The translations under genes and the position numbers were made by a program. The notes beneath the pieces were generated by a model. It was not told where the DNA came from. It ran no database searches and was given only the letters and a program-made list of their open reading frames with translations. DNA of 64,000 nucleotides from an uncultured Pelagibacteraceae bacterium. Its GTDB lineage: Bacteria > Pseudomonadota > Alphaproteobacteria > Pelagibacterales > Pelagibacteraceae. The DNA lies in NCBI GenBank assembly GCA_902516465.1, contig CABXZD010000002.1, forward strand, positions 1-64,000, given 5' to 3'. Each line of letters opens with the position of its first letter. Position 1 is the first letter of the stretch. This document shows positions 19,681-29,768 of the stretch, piece after piece.

Positions 19681-20598
19681 TTATGTTTTATAAGAATTAT
19701 TAGATTTTATTTTTAAAGCTTTGCCAACTTCTATTCCTAGCTCTTTAAATTTTTCAGCTTTATCAGTCTTTTTTTCATAAAATCTTTTAGTCCCATCTAA
19801 AGAAAAAAGTTCCGCCTCCAAAGTAATCTGATCTCCGTCTACAATTGAGTGGGCTCCTATGGCTGTTTCGCAATCACCTTCTAAAACTTTTAAAATATTT
19901 CTTTCTGCGTGCGCTCTCATATAAGTTTCATAATGATTTACTTTTTCTAAATATAACATTACATTTCTATCATCTTCTCTACACTGTAAAGCAATAATTC
20001 CTTGTCCGGCACTTGGAATAATTTTATCAGATGAAAAAACTTCTGAAATTTCATTTTCAAATTTTAAATATTTTATTCCAGCATAGGATAATATTATTGC
20101 ATCATATATTCCCTCCTTTAATTTACGTATCCTGGTGTCTACATTTCCTCTTATAAGTTTACAATTAATATCCGGTCTGATATTTTTTATTTGAAATTCT
20201 CTTCTGTAAGATGAGGTCCCAATGATTGATTTTGTGCTTAATTCTTTGAGTTTTTTTTTATTGTTAGCTATTAATATTTCTCTTGGATCATTTCGTTCTA
20301 AAAACGTATCAGTTTTCAGTCCTATAGTCTCAACAGCTGGCATATCTTTAAGTGCATGAACAGCTATATCAATATTAAAATCTTTAAGTTCCTTTTCTAT
20401 AGTGCTCGAAAACAAACCTTTTCCTCCAAACTCAGACAATCTGGAGTCTTTAATTTGATCTCCTGTAGTTGTTATTGGTTTGATAAAAATTTCCTCATTA
20501 CTTAGGTCAGTTTTTTCAATAATTTTATTCTTAACATTTTGAGCATAAAGTAATGCTAACTTGCTTCCTCTTGATCCAATTGTTATTCTTTTTTTCAT
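19681..20598 (-). CDS. hemC: Hydroxymethylbilane synthase
   Basis: IGSRGSKLALLYAQ, HALKDMPA, GDCETAIGAH. Confidence 0.97.
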   Translation of the reverse strand: MKKRITIGSRGSKLALLYAQNVKNKIIEKTDLSNEEIFIKPITTTGDQIKDSRLSEFGGKGLFSSTIEKELKDFNIDIAVHALKDMPAVETIGLKTDTFLERNDPREILIANNKKKLKELSTKSIIGTSSYRREFQIKNIRPDINCKLIRGNVDTRIRKLKEGIYDAIILSYAGIKYLKFENEISEVFSSDKIIPSAGQGIIALQCREDDRNVMLYLEKVNHYETYMRAHAERNILKVLEGDCETAIGAHSIVDGDQITLEAELFSLDGTKRFYEKKTDKAEKFKELGIEVGKALKIKSNNSYKT

Positions 20599-20652
20599 AA
20601 AAATTTATTTCTTACTTGTATTGGGATTGTACAATTATTAAAAACTATTTGA

Positions 20653-21728
20653 ATGAGCAAAAAAACCCTTAATTTTAGGAATAGAAACTAGCTGCGATGA
20701 AACCGCTGCTTCATTAATAACCGAAAATGAGGGAGGAAACCCAATAGTTTTATCAAATGTTATTTCAAGTCAAATTGATGTTCATAAGGAATTTGGTGGT
20801 GTTGTTCCTGAATTAGCTGCTCGATCACACATTGAAAAAATAGACTTGATTGTTAAAAAAGCTATAAATGAAAGCGGAAAAAGTATTAATGATATCGACG
20901 CTGTAGCTTCCACTGCAGGACCAGGATTAATTGTATGTTTATCTGTTGGATTAAGTTTTGGAAAAGCTTTTGCATCTACAATTAACAAACCTTTTATTGC
21001 AGTAAATCATTTAGAGGGGCATGCTTTGAGTCCAAAATTGAACTCAAAACTTGATTATCCATATCTCCTACTATTAATTTCAGGAGGACATTCTCAGTAC
21101 TTAAGTGTTCAAGGTTTGGGGAACTATAAAAGGTTGGGAACTACTATTGATGATGCATTAGGTGAAGCATTTGACAAAACAGCTAAACTTTTAGGAATCG
21201 AATTTCCAGGAGGACCCCAAATCGAAATCATAGCAAAAAAAGGTAACCCAAACAAATATAGTTTGCCAAAACCAATATTCAATAAAGGTGGTTGTAATTT
21301 ATCTTTTGCAGGACTTAAAACATCTATTTTAAAAATAGCCAAAACAATTAAAACTGAACAAGAAAAATTTGATCTAGCAGCATCTTTTCAAAAAACTATT
21401 GAGGAAATACTAATTAAAAAAAACTAAAAATGCTTTTGATGAATTTGAAAGTCTAAATGATTTAAAAAAAAAGTTTTTTGTTGTAGCCGGAGGTGTTGCT
21501 GCAAATAAGAATATTAGATCAATGCTTATTAATTTATCTAAAGAAAAAAACTACAAAAGCGTATTTCCTCCAATAGATCTTTGTGGGGATAACGCTGCAA
21601 TGATAGCAATGGTAGGATTAGAAAAATTTAAATTAAAAGAATTTAGTAAATTAGATCATCCTGCAAAACCTAGATGGCCGTTAGATGAAGAGGCAATTTT
21701 TCTTAAAGGTGCTGGAGTAAAGCTATAA
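20653..21728 (+). CDS. tsaD: tRNA N6-adenosine threonylcarbamoyltransferase, interrupted by two apparent homopolymer frameshifts
   Basis: IETSCDETAAS, HLEGHALSP, SGGHSQYL, VAGGVAANKNIR and DNAAMIA are spread over three frames; breaks at A-runs 20659-20665 and 21416-21423. Confidence 0.9.
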
Positions 21729-22141
21729 TGCAATACTGGCTACTTAAATCAGAACCTGATGTCTGGTCAATTGATCAACAAAAAGAAGCTGGTAAAAAAG
21801 GGGCGCCCTGGGATGGAGTAAGAAACTACCAAGCAGCAAAAAACTTGAAAGCGATGAAAAAAGGAGATCTTTGTTTTTTCTATCACTCAAATATTGGGAA
21901 AGAAATAGTTGGTGTTGTTGAAATTATAAAAGAACATTACTTAGATAAATCAGACAAAACTGGCCGTTTCGTTGCTGTTACTGTAAGATTTAAAAAAAAA
22001 TTAAATCAGCCTGTTTCTCTTGAAAAAATTAAGATAAATAAGGAATTAAGCCATTTATCACTTATCAAACAAAGTCGATTATCAGTAATGCCTATAGACT
22101 CTAAAAGCTGGAAAATTCTAAATAAGATGGGTACAATTTAA
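21728..22141 (+). CDS. EVE domain protein
   Basis: MQYWLLKSEPDVWSIDQQ...WDGVRNYQAAKNLKAMKKGDLCFFYHSN. Confidence 0.93.
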   Translation: MQYWLLKSEPDVWSIDQQKEAGKKGAPWDGVRNYQAAKNLKAMKKGDLCFFYHSNIGKEIVGVVEIIKEHYLDKSDKTGRFVAVTVRFKKKLNQPVSLEKIKINKELSHLSLIKQSRLSVMPIDSKSWKILNKMGTI

Positions 22142-22155
22142 TTTAAAATAAATTT

Positions 22156-24225
22156 ATGCCAAAAAAGAAAAAAAAGACCAAAACCAAAAAAAGGAAAGTT
22201 GCTAAAAATTTTAAAAGAAAAAAAAAAGTAACAAAAAAAAAAGTTAGACGAAAGAGAAAAAATTTAAAAAAAACTGACTCTACAAATATTCCTGAATTAA
22301 TAATAAAAACCAAACCAGAGTGGATTAAGACTGGATTAGTAAATAAATCTCAATATCAAAAGAAGTATAACGACTCTATTAAAAATAATAATGCATTTTG
22401 GAAAAAAGAAGGTAAGAGAATTAGTTGGATTAAACCATATAAAAAAGTTAAAGATGTCAAATATAGCAAAGATGAGGTCAGAATAAAGTGGTATGAAGAT
22501 GGAACTTTAAACGCATCTGCAAATTGTATTGATAGACATTTAAAAGATAAAAAAGATAAAACTGCAATCATCTGGGTCGGTGATGATCCAAAAGACAGCC
22601 AAAAAATTTCTTACAAACAACTTCATCAAAAAGTTTCTAGAGCAGCTAATGGTTTAAAAAAATTAGGAATTAAAAAGGGTGATAGAGTAACGATATATCT
22701 CACAATGATTCCAGAACTGGCAATTTTGATGTTGGCATGTGCAAGAATAGGTGCAGTTCACTCAATAATTTTTGGTGGATTTTCTGCTGAATCTATCTCT
22801 GGCAGGGTAAATGATTGTGAATCAGAATTTATAATTACTGCAGATGAAGGTGTTAGGGGAGGAAAAACAATTCCATTAAAAGCTACAACCGATGAAGCTT
22901 TAACAAGTTGTCCTAATGTAAAAAAATGTATTGTTGTTAAAAGAACTGGTAACTACGTTTATTGGAACAACGAAAGAGATGTTTGGTATCATGATTTAAT
23001 TAAGGATGTTTCTAACAGCTGTGAACCAGAGGAAATGAGTGCTGAAGATCCATTATTCATTCTTTATACGTCAGGATCGACTGGCAAACCTAAGGGAGTA
23101 CTACATACCACTGGTGGATACATGGTTTACGCTTCAATGACACATCAATATGTTTTTAACTATAAGCCTAAAGATATTTATTGGTGTACTGCAGATATTG
23201 GTTGGGTTACTGGCCATAGTTATATAATTTATGGTCCTCTGTCTAATGGGGCAACAACAATTATGTTTGAAGGTATCCCTAATTATCCTGATAGTTCCAG
23301 ATGGTGGCAAATAGTAGATAAGTTTAAGGTAAATATATTTTATACAGCGCCGACCGCTATTAGAGCTTTGATGAGAGAGGGAGACGAACCAGTAAAAAAA
23401 ACGTCTAGAAAATCTTTAAAATTATTAGGAACTGTTGGTGAACCAATTAATCCAGAGGCTTGGATGTGGTATTATAAGACTGTAGGTAATTCAAAATCTC
23501 CAATTGTTGACACTTGGTGGCAAACTGAAACTGGTGGAATTTTAATTTCACCACAAACAGGAGCCATTCCATTAAAACCAGGATCAGCAACAAAACCTTT
23601 TTATGGAATTAAACCGATTTTGGTTGATAAAAATGGGAAAGAAATCAAAGGTGCAGGAGAAGGTAGACTTTGTATCGGCCAATCTTGGCCTGGGCAAATG
23701 AGAACAGTCTATGGAGATCATCAAAGATTTATTGATACTTACTTCTCTCAATTTGATGGAAAATATTTCACAGGTGATGGCTGCAGAAGGGATAAGGACG
23801 GATATTATTGGATTACAGGAAGAGTTGATGATGTAATTATTGTTTCTGGACACAATCTTGGTACTGCAGAGATTGAAAGTGCTTTTGTTGCTCACCCAAA
23901 AGTTGCTGAAGCAGCCGTTGTCGGGTATCCCCACGATATAAAAGGAAATGGCTTATACTGTTACGTTACTTTAAATGCCGGAGAGAACGAAACAGGTGAA
24001 TTAGAAAGAGATTTAAAACTCTGGGTCAGAAAACAAATCGGTCCATTAGCAACTCCAGATTTAATTCATTTTTCTCCGGGACTTCCTAAAACAAGATCTG
24101 GAAAAATTATGAGAAGGATCTTAAGAAAGATCGCAGCTAACGAGCACGATCAATTAGGAGATACTACAACTTTAGCCGACCCAAGTGTAGTTACGAGTTT
24201 AGTTGAAAACAGAAAAAATATTTAG
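22156..24225 (+). CDS. acs: Acetyl-CoA synthetase with Lys/Arg-rich N-terminal extension
   Basis: [44 protein letters not shown]; 39-aa basic leader. Confidence 0.96.
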   Translation: MPKKKKKTKTKKRKVAKNFKRKKKVTKKKVRRKRKNLKKTDSTNIPELIIKTKPEWIKTGLVNKSQYQKKYNDSIKNNNAFWKKEGKRISWIKPYKKVKDVKYSKDEVRIKWYEDGTLNASANCIDRHLKDKKDKTAIIWVGDDPKDSQKISYKQLHQKVSRAANGLKKLGIKKGDRVTIYLTMIPELAILMLACARIGAVHSIIFGGFSAESISGRVNDCESEFIITADEGVRGGKTIPLKATTDEALTSCPNVKKCIVVKRTGNYVYWNNERDVWYHDLIKDVSNSCEPEEMSAEDPLFILYTSGSTGKPKGVLHTTGGYMVYASMTHQYVFNYKPKDIYWCTADIGWVTGHSYIIYGPLSNGATTIMFEGIPNYPDSSRWWQIVDKFKVNIFYTAPTAIRALMREGDEPVKKTSRKSLKLLGTVGEPINPEAWMWYYKTVGNSKSPIVDTWWQTETGGILISPQTGAIPLKPGSATKPFYGIKPILVDKNGKEIKGAGEGRLCIGQSWPGQMRTVYGDHQRFIDTYFSQFDGKYFTGDGCRRDKDGYYWITGRVDDVIIVSGHNLGTAEIESAFVAHPKVAEAAVVGYPHDIKGNGLYCYVTLNAGENETGELERDLKLWVRKQIGPLATPDLIHFSPGLPKTRSGKIMRRILRKIAANEHDQLGDTTTLADPSVVTSLVENRKNI

Positions 24226-24845
24226 AACCTCAATCTCTCCTCTAATTCTTTTTTAACAATATTCCACTTTAGAATAACAGAATTTAGAACAATCTTTCTG
24301 TCTAAAGTTTTTAATTCATCAGCTATAGGCGCCCATTTATATAGGGATAAAGCGCTCGGATTAAAAGGAAGGTTAGTACAATAGTCATCCCAATTAATTT
24401 TGCTTGATCTTTCATCAAAATTTTTTTTTGCTTCATCAACTATATCTAATGGCATCTTATTTGTAGTTTCATCATCTAAGATTTTTAAAAAAATATCTTT
24501 AGCCTTTTGGGTATTTTGATAATTATAATTTGCTTTTAAAAATGAAAATGTGAAAAAAGTTAGATCTTGAAGAGCAACAGCATAAATGTTCCATTTGGCA
24601 AGATTTACTGATCCCATAAACTCATCATTTTCAAAATGAAGAACATATCTTGTTCCCATTCTAGTTTTTAAGTAACCATAAAGGGCGACCTGAGTAACCC
24701 AAGCTGATTTGGTCTGTATAAAATCTTCTAACTCATCTAAATCACTTATTTTTTTCTTTGGTATAAATGCTTTAAAAAGAGCAAATAGATAAATCTTAAA
24801 GTCATTCCAAGATAGATCTTTCCAAGTAAGTTTATATTTTGCCAT
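24222..24845 (-). CDS. Uncharacterised protein
   Basis: Full-length 207-aa ORF between acs and symporter genes. Confidence 0.55.
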   Translation of the reverse strand: MAKYKLTWKDLSWNDFKIYLFALFKAFIPKKKISDLDELEDFIQTKSAWVTQVALYGYLKTRMGTRYVLHFENDEFMGSVNLAKWNIYAVALQDLTFFTFSFLKANYNYQNTQKAKDIFLKILDDETTNKMPLDIVDEAKKNFDERSSKINWDDYCTNLPFNPSALSLYKWAPIADELKTLDRKIVLNSVILKWNIVKKELEERLRF

Positions 24846-24970
24846 AAAAACCAGTATTTTTTCAACTTATACCAGAAAAAACCACCTATTATGAACAATT
24901 TTAACACTTTAAATCTCTTTCATAATGGTTATGGTTTTGGCCAGTTATAACTAAAAAGAGAGAGGTATAA

Positions 24971-25231
24971 ATGTCAAAACAAGAACAACACTGGGAAAAA
25001 ACCAGGGGCTTGCTAATGATTACTTTAGCAATTTGGTTTGTTTTCTCAATTGGCATCTTCTTATTCGGAGCTGAAATGAATGAGGTCACTGGACCTTTCG
25101 GTTACCCATGGACATATTGGTTTACATGTCAGGGATCTCTTGGAATTTTCGTAATCCTAATTTTCTGGTTTGCGAATAGACAGGAAAAAATCGATGAGGA
25201 ATTCGGCTTTTCAGAAAGAGAGGAAGACTAA
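24971..25231 (+). CDS. DUF4212 small subunit of sodium/solute symporter
   Basis: Two TM helices, EMNEVTGPFGYPWTYWFTCQGS; adjacent to large subunit. Confidence 0.88.
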   Translation: MSKQEQHWEKTRGLLMITLAIWFVFSIGIFLFGAEMNEVTGPFGYPWTYWFTCQGSLGIFVILIFWFANRQEKIDEEFGFSEREED

Positions 25232-27042
25232 TGAAAGGTAATTTTATAGATAATTTGCCTAAAGTTTATGGAATCTACACAGGTGGTTTTTTAGGTTTCA
25301 TAATCATTATGAGCATTTGCGAACAGATGGGGATGACAGCAAAAACAATAGGTATTTGTTTTGTTGCTTTCACAGTAGCCATCTACGCAATAATTGGTTA
25401 TCTATCACGTACAGCACAAGCTGATGCTTATTACGTAGCTGGAAGACAAGTGCCAACGGTATTCAACGGAATGGCAACTGCAGCGGACTGGATGTCTGGT
25501 GCATCATTCGTTGCAATGGCAGGAGGTATTTACTTCAAAGGTTATGGATATATGGCACTACTTGTAGGTTGGACTGGTGGATATGTATTAGTCGCGTCTT
25601 TATTAGCACCATACTTAAGAAAGTTTGGCTGTTACACAGTTCCAGATTTCATTGGTACAAGATATGGTGGTAATTTAAGTAGATTTCTTGCAGTAGTAGT
25701 CTTAACTGTTGCATCTTTTACTTATGTGACTGCACAAATTAACGCTACAGGTACAATTGCATCTGTTGCACTTGATATTCCATTTCAATACGCAGTTTAT
25801 GTTGGATTAGTAAGTATCTTACTATGTTCAATGTTAGGTGGTATGAGAGGAGTAACTTGGACACAAGTTGCACAATACATCGTACTAATCATAGCTTACT
25901 TGCTTCCAGTATTTTGGATCAGTAACAAAATGGGTGCGGGATTCTTTCCTCACTTTATGTTAGCTGATGAAGTAGCTAGAATTGGTGAGTTAGAACAACA
26001 GTTTGGATTTGTTAAAAACGCTGCTGCTGATCTAAAAACAGTACCTAAAGGGTTAGCTGGAATAACTAAGGCTCACTCAGCAGTTAATGCTACGCCTTGG
26101 GCATTTATTTCATTAGCACTAGCAATGATGATGGGAACAGCTTCATTGCCTCACGTGATGATGAGATATTTCACTACTCCAAGTGTAAAAGCAGCTAGAA
26201 AATCAGTAGGTTGGTCTTTATTCTTTATCTTCCTACTTTACTCTTCTGCTCCAATGTTAGCGACGTTATCTAAATTGTCATTGATTGACCCGACATTATC
26301 TACTGGTATTATCGGTAAATCAATTGCAGAAGTTCAAGCGATCGATTGGTATCAAAACTGGAACCAAGCAAACTTAATGTTTGTAAGCGACTTTAACGGA
26401 AATGGAACTCTAGAGTTAAACGAGTTTTTCATGGGTGGTAAAGCCGTTGTGTTAGCAACTCCAGAAATTGCTGGATTACCATATGTAATCTCAGGTCTAG
26501 TTGCTGCTGGAGGTATGGCTGCTGCCATGTCAACGGCTGATGGTTTGATTCTAGCAATTGCGAATGCAATCTCACACGATGTTTACTACAAAATCATCGA
26601 TCCAAAAGCTGAGACTGCAAAACGACTAGTTGTTGCAAGGGTATTACTTGTAGTAATTGGTTTTGCTGGTGCAACAATCGCTGCTCTTGAGATACAAGGT
26701 ATTTTAGGTTCAGTAATCTGGGCTTTTGACTTTGCGATGTCAGGATTATTCTTCCCACTTGTACTTGGTGTCTGGTGGAAGAGAGCTAACAAAGAAGGTG
26801 CATGTGCTGGTATGGCTTTAGGATTACTTTCAGGACTAGGTTACCTAATATGGGTAAGAAATGGTGGAAGTGGATTCTTAGGTATTACACAGTTAACATT
26901 TGGTATCTTTGGTTCTGCAGTAAGTTTAGTAGCAATGGTAGTTGTAAGTTTAATGACTTCTGAGCCAAGTGCTGCTACACAAAGAATGGTTGATGAGGTT
27001 CGTGTACCATCAGGTAAATCGATCCTTGGCAAACAACACTAA
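25231..27042 (+). CDS. Sodium:solute symporter family protein (acetate/monocarboxylate-type, VC_2705 subfamily-like)
   Basis: Multi-TM SSS protein; ADAYYVAGRQVPTVFNGMATAADWMSGASF, ATPEIAGLPYVISGLVAAGGMAAAMSTADGLILAIANA. Confidence 0.92.
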   Translation: MKGNFIDNLPKVYGIYTGGFLGFIIIMSICEQMGMTAKTIGICFVAFTVAIYAIIGYLSRTAQADAYYVAGRQVPTVFNGMATAADWMSGASFVAMAGGIYFKGYGYMALLVGWTGGYVLVASLLAPYLRKFGCYTVPDFIGTRYGGNLSRFLAVVVLTVASFTYVTAQINATGTIASVALDIPFQYAVYVGLVSILLCSMLGGMRGVTWTQVAQYIVLIIAYLLPVFWISNKMGAGFFPHFMLADEVARIGELEQQFGFVKNAAADLKTVPKGLAGITKAHSAVNATPWAFISLALAMMMGTASLPHVMMRYFTTPSVKAARKSVGWSLFFIFLLYSSAPMLATLSKLSLIDPTLSTGIIGKSIAEVQAIDWYQNWNQANLMFVSDFNGNGTLELNEFFMGGKAVVLATPEIAGLPYVISGLVAAGGMAAAMSTADGLILAIANAISHDVYYKIIDPKAETAKRLVVARVLLVVIGFAGATIAALEIQGILGSVIWAFDFAMSGLFFPLVLGVWWKRANKEGACAGMALGLLSGLGYLIWVRNGGSGFLGITQLTFGIFGSAVSLVAMVVVSLMTSEPSAATQRMVDEVRVPSGKSILGKQH

Positions 27043-27051
27043 ATAATTTTT

Positions 27052-27080
27052 AAAAGGGGCGATTAACTTCGCCCCTTTTT
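27052..27080 (+). terminator. Rho-independent terminator after symporter gene
   Basis: Perfect 11-bp stem AAAAGGGGCGA / TCGCCCCTTTT, 6-nt loop TTAACT, then T tract. Confidence 0.92.
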
Positions 27081-27109
27081 AATTTCTTACGAGTCTAATA
27101 TAAGTTTTA

Positions 27110-27454
27110 ATGTCTGCCAACTTTCATCCTTTAGTCTATATAATTGACTACATTTTAGGAGTAATAATGTGGACTTTAATTGGAAGAGTTGCAATGAATA
27201 TATTTCAAAAAGAGGACTCTCAATTTTTTTTTATGAGAGTATTTGTTAAATTCACCAATCCTCTGATTAGGTTTTTTAAAATTGTGACACCATCCTTCAT
27301 AATCCAACCTTTAGTTCCATTATATGTAGCGTGGTTTTTTTTTATGATAAGATTTTACTTAATGCCTTGGATTTTAGGCTATTCAGTGATGGGGATGTTA
27401 TCATTTCCTCTTGAAAGTGAAATTTCGAGACAAATTTATCAATTTTTTAATTAA
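27110..27454 (+). CDS. Small membrane protein (YggT-like character)
   Basis: VKFTNPLIRFFKIVTPSFIIQPLVPLYVAWFFFMIRFYL. Confidence 0.55.
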   Translation: MSANFHPLVYIIDYILGVIMWTLIGRVAMNIFQKEDSQFFFMRVFVKFTNPLIRFFKIVTPSFIIQPLVPLYVAWFFFMIRFYLMPWILGYSVMGMLSFPLESEISRQIYQFFN

Positions 27455-27495
27455 ATAAAATTTTAAAAATTGATACAAGTAAAACTAAGTTTTAA

Positions 27496-28155
27496 ATGAA
27501 AAAAATAAAAATATCACCCTCAATTTTATCTGCCGATTTCAGTCAACTGGGTAATGAGATAAAAAGATTAGAAGAAAGTGGTGCAGACATGATACACATT
27601 GATGTTATGGATGGTCATTTTGTTCCAAATTTAACTATAGGCCCTCCTGTTATTAAATCATTAAAAGAATATTCTTCAATTTTATTTGATGTACATTTGA
27701 TGATCTCACCTGTTCATAAATATATAGAGGCTTATGCTGATGCAGGAGCAGATATAATTACAATTCATCCTGAGGCAACAGATAATATGGATTTATCTAT
27801 ATCAAAGATAAAAGAATTAAATAAGAAAGCTGGTGTATCCTTAAATCCAGAAACAAAAGTTGATGTTATTATTGAATATTTGAATAAAATTGATCTAGTT
27901 CTAATAATGAGTGTAAACCCTGGATTTGGTGGTCAAAAATTTATGCCAGAGGTTTTAACAAAAATTAAGGAATTAAAAAAGTTACAAAATAATAAAAATT
28001 TAGACTTCGATATTGAAATTGATGGGGGAATAAATTTTGAAAATTCGAAGAAAGCAATTGAAGCTGGAGCTAATATACTTGTCTCGGGGACTACAATTTT
28101 CAAAAGTAATAATGGGGATATTAAAAAAAATATTGAATTATTAAAATCAAAATAA
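27496..28155 (+). CDS. rpe: Ribulose-phosphate 3-epimerase
   Basis: SPSILSADFSQLGNEI, HIDVMDGHFVPNLTIGPPV, MSVNPGFGGQKF. Confidence 0.97.
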   Translation: MKKIKISPSILSADFSQLGNEIKRLEESGADMIHIDVMDGHFVPNLTIGPPVIKSLKEYSSILFDVHLMISPVHKYIEAYADAGADIITIHPEATDNMDLSISKIKELNKKAGVSLNPETKVDVIIEYLNKIDLVLIMSVNPGFGGQKFMPEVLTKIKELKKLQNNKNLDFDIEIDGGINFENSKKAIEAGANILVSGTTIFKSNNGDIKKNIELLKSK

Positions 28156-28159
28156 TTTC

Positions 28160-29767
28160 ATGGTTTTTATAAATCGATTTTCTTTAGGTTTTTATAATCA
28201 GTTAAGAAAATTTTATCTCAATTCAAAAATTTACGATAAAAAAATCTCCAAGGTAAATTTCAATGAACTAGTTTACAAACCTAGTCCACACCTACTTTCA
28301 TCATTAATCAAATATCAAAAAAAAAAAATTAGAATTGAAGATTTCTCTTTAAATGAGATTTGGCAAAAAAAAAATTTAAGTCACAAAGAATATATAAACT
28401 TAAATAATTTTTATTGGTTTTTTAGTTTAGATTTAAAGTCTTCAAAACAAATTGTACAATCAATTATCTCGAATTGGATTAAAAAAAACGAAAAGTATAA
28501 TGATAAAACTTGGAATTTTGATTTAACGGCAAAAAGGATTATATCTTGGCTTTCTAACCATAATCTCACATATGACCAAAGTAATCAAGATTTTAAAAAT
28601 AATTTTAATAAGATTATCCAAAAACAAACTAATCACCTAATTAATGAAATTAATAAATCAGAAACGATAGATGATAAATTAATTGGTTGTGCCTCAATAA
28701 TTTTAGTCGGCATTTGTTATCAAGAAGAAAAAAAATATCTCTCATTTGGAATGTCTGTTTTAAAAAAAATAGCAAAATTATCTTTAGATAATTCTGGATT
28801 TCCTAGATCTAGAAGTATTAAGCAATTAGTCTTTTATCTAAAATATTTCATTTTAATAAGAGAATGGCTAAAAGAGTCACAAAACAATGTGCCTGAACAT
28901 GTAGATGAAACGATTTATCTATTAGGTCAGGGATACGCCTTTATTTGGCAAAATACTGGTTCTGACTTTTTATTTAACGGCAACAATCTCTCAAATAATA
29001 ATGATTTTGATAATTATTTAAAACAATTAGGATATAAATTTAAAAATGATGATCGAGAATTCGGTGGATATACTATATTAAAAAATAAAAAAATTTGTTT
29101 ATTTATCGATACAGGCTCTTCTCCTGAATCCAAGTTCACTAAAGACTATCAGTCAGGAGCTTTATCTTTTGAAATTATCTCTAATGGAAAAAAATTAATT
29201 AGTAATTGTGGATATAATAAAAAAAATATTAAACTTAATCAATTGTCAAAATCTTCTGCTGCTCAAAGCACCTTAATAATTGACGATAACTCTTCTTGTA
29301 AATTTACCAATGTTAACAAATGTTTAATGTTAAAAAAAAGTATAAAGATTATTAAAAAAGAAATTATTTTTGAAAAAAATTATTGGAAAATAAACGTTTC
29401 TCATGATGGTTATTTGAAAAAATATAATTCAATTCATGAGAGAGAAATTGAATTTTATCCAGAAAAAACTGTTTTTTTTGGTATCGATACAATAATAAAA
29501 AAAAAAATAAATCATAATTATAAATTTGATATTAGGTTTCATGTAGAACCAAATGTTAAATTGATGAAAACACAAGATAATAAATCAATTTTAATAGAAT
29601 TAGATAATGAAGGGTGGAAATTTACTTGTGAAAATTATGAAATAAACATTGATAATGGTTTATATTTCGGCCATAAAAATTTGTATACTGAAAACCAAAA
29701 TGTTTATATCTCTGGTATTTCTAATAATCAGGTAGAGAATATTAAATGGGAAATAAAAAAAATATAA
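28160..29767 (+). CDS. Heparinase II/III family protein
   Basis: Domain-length ORF; WNFDLTAKRIISWL, FPRSRSIKQL; rpe-heparinase-purH order known in alphaproteobacteria. Confidence 0.8.
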   Translation: MVFINRFSLGFYNQLRKFYLNSKIYDKKISKVNFNELVYKPSPHLLSSLIKYQKKKIRIEDFSLNEIWQKKNLSHKEYINLNNFYWFFSLDLKSSKQIVQSIISNWIKKNEKYNDKTWNFDLTAKRIISWLSNHNLTYDQSNQDFKNNFNKIIQKQTNHLINEINKSETIDDKLIGCASIILVGICYQEEKKYLSFGMSVLKKIAKLSLDNSGFPRSRSIKQLVFYLKYFILIREWLKESQNNVPEHVDETIYLLGQGYAFIWQNTGSDFLFNGNNLSNNNDFDNYLKQLGYKFKNDDREFGGYTILKNKKICLFIDTGSSPESKFTKDYQSGALSFEIISNGKKLISNCGYNKKNIKLNQLSKSSAAQSTLIIDDNSSCKFTNVNKCLMLKKSIKIIKKEIIFEKNYWKINVSHDGYLKKYNSIHEREIEFYPEKTVFFGIDTIIKKKINHNYKFDIRFHVEPNVKLMKTQDNKSILIELDNEGWKFTCENYEINIDNGLYFGHKNLYTENQNVYISGISNNQVENIKWEIKKI

Positions 29768-29768
29768 A

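Noticed and set aside
20653-21728. tsaD as a true pseudogene
   Set aside because: Both disruptions are single-base changes in A-runs and the remaining sequence is well conserved; error or slippage fits better.
23584-23934. 116-aa minus-strand ORF antisense to acs
   Set aside because: Shadow ORF over conserved acs coding sequence with no independent support.
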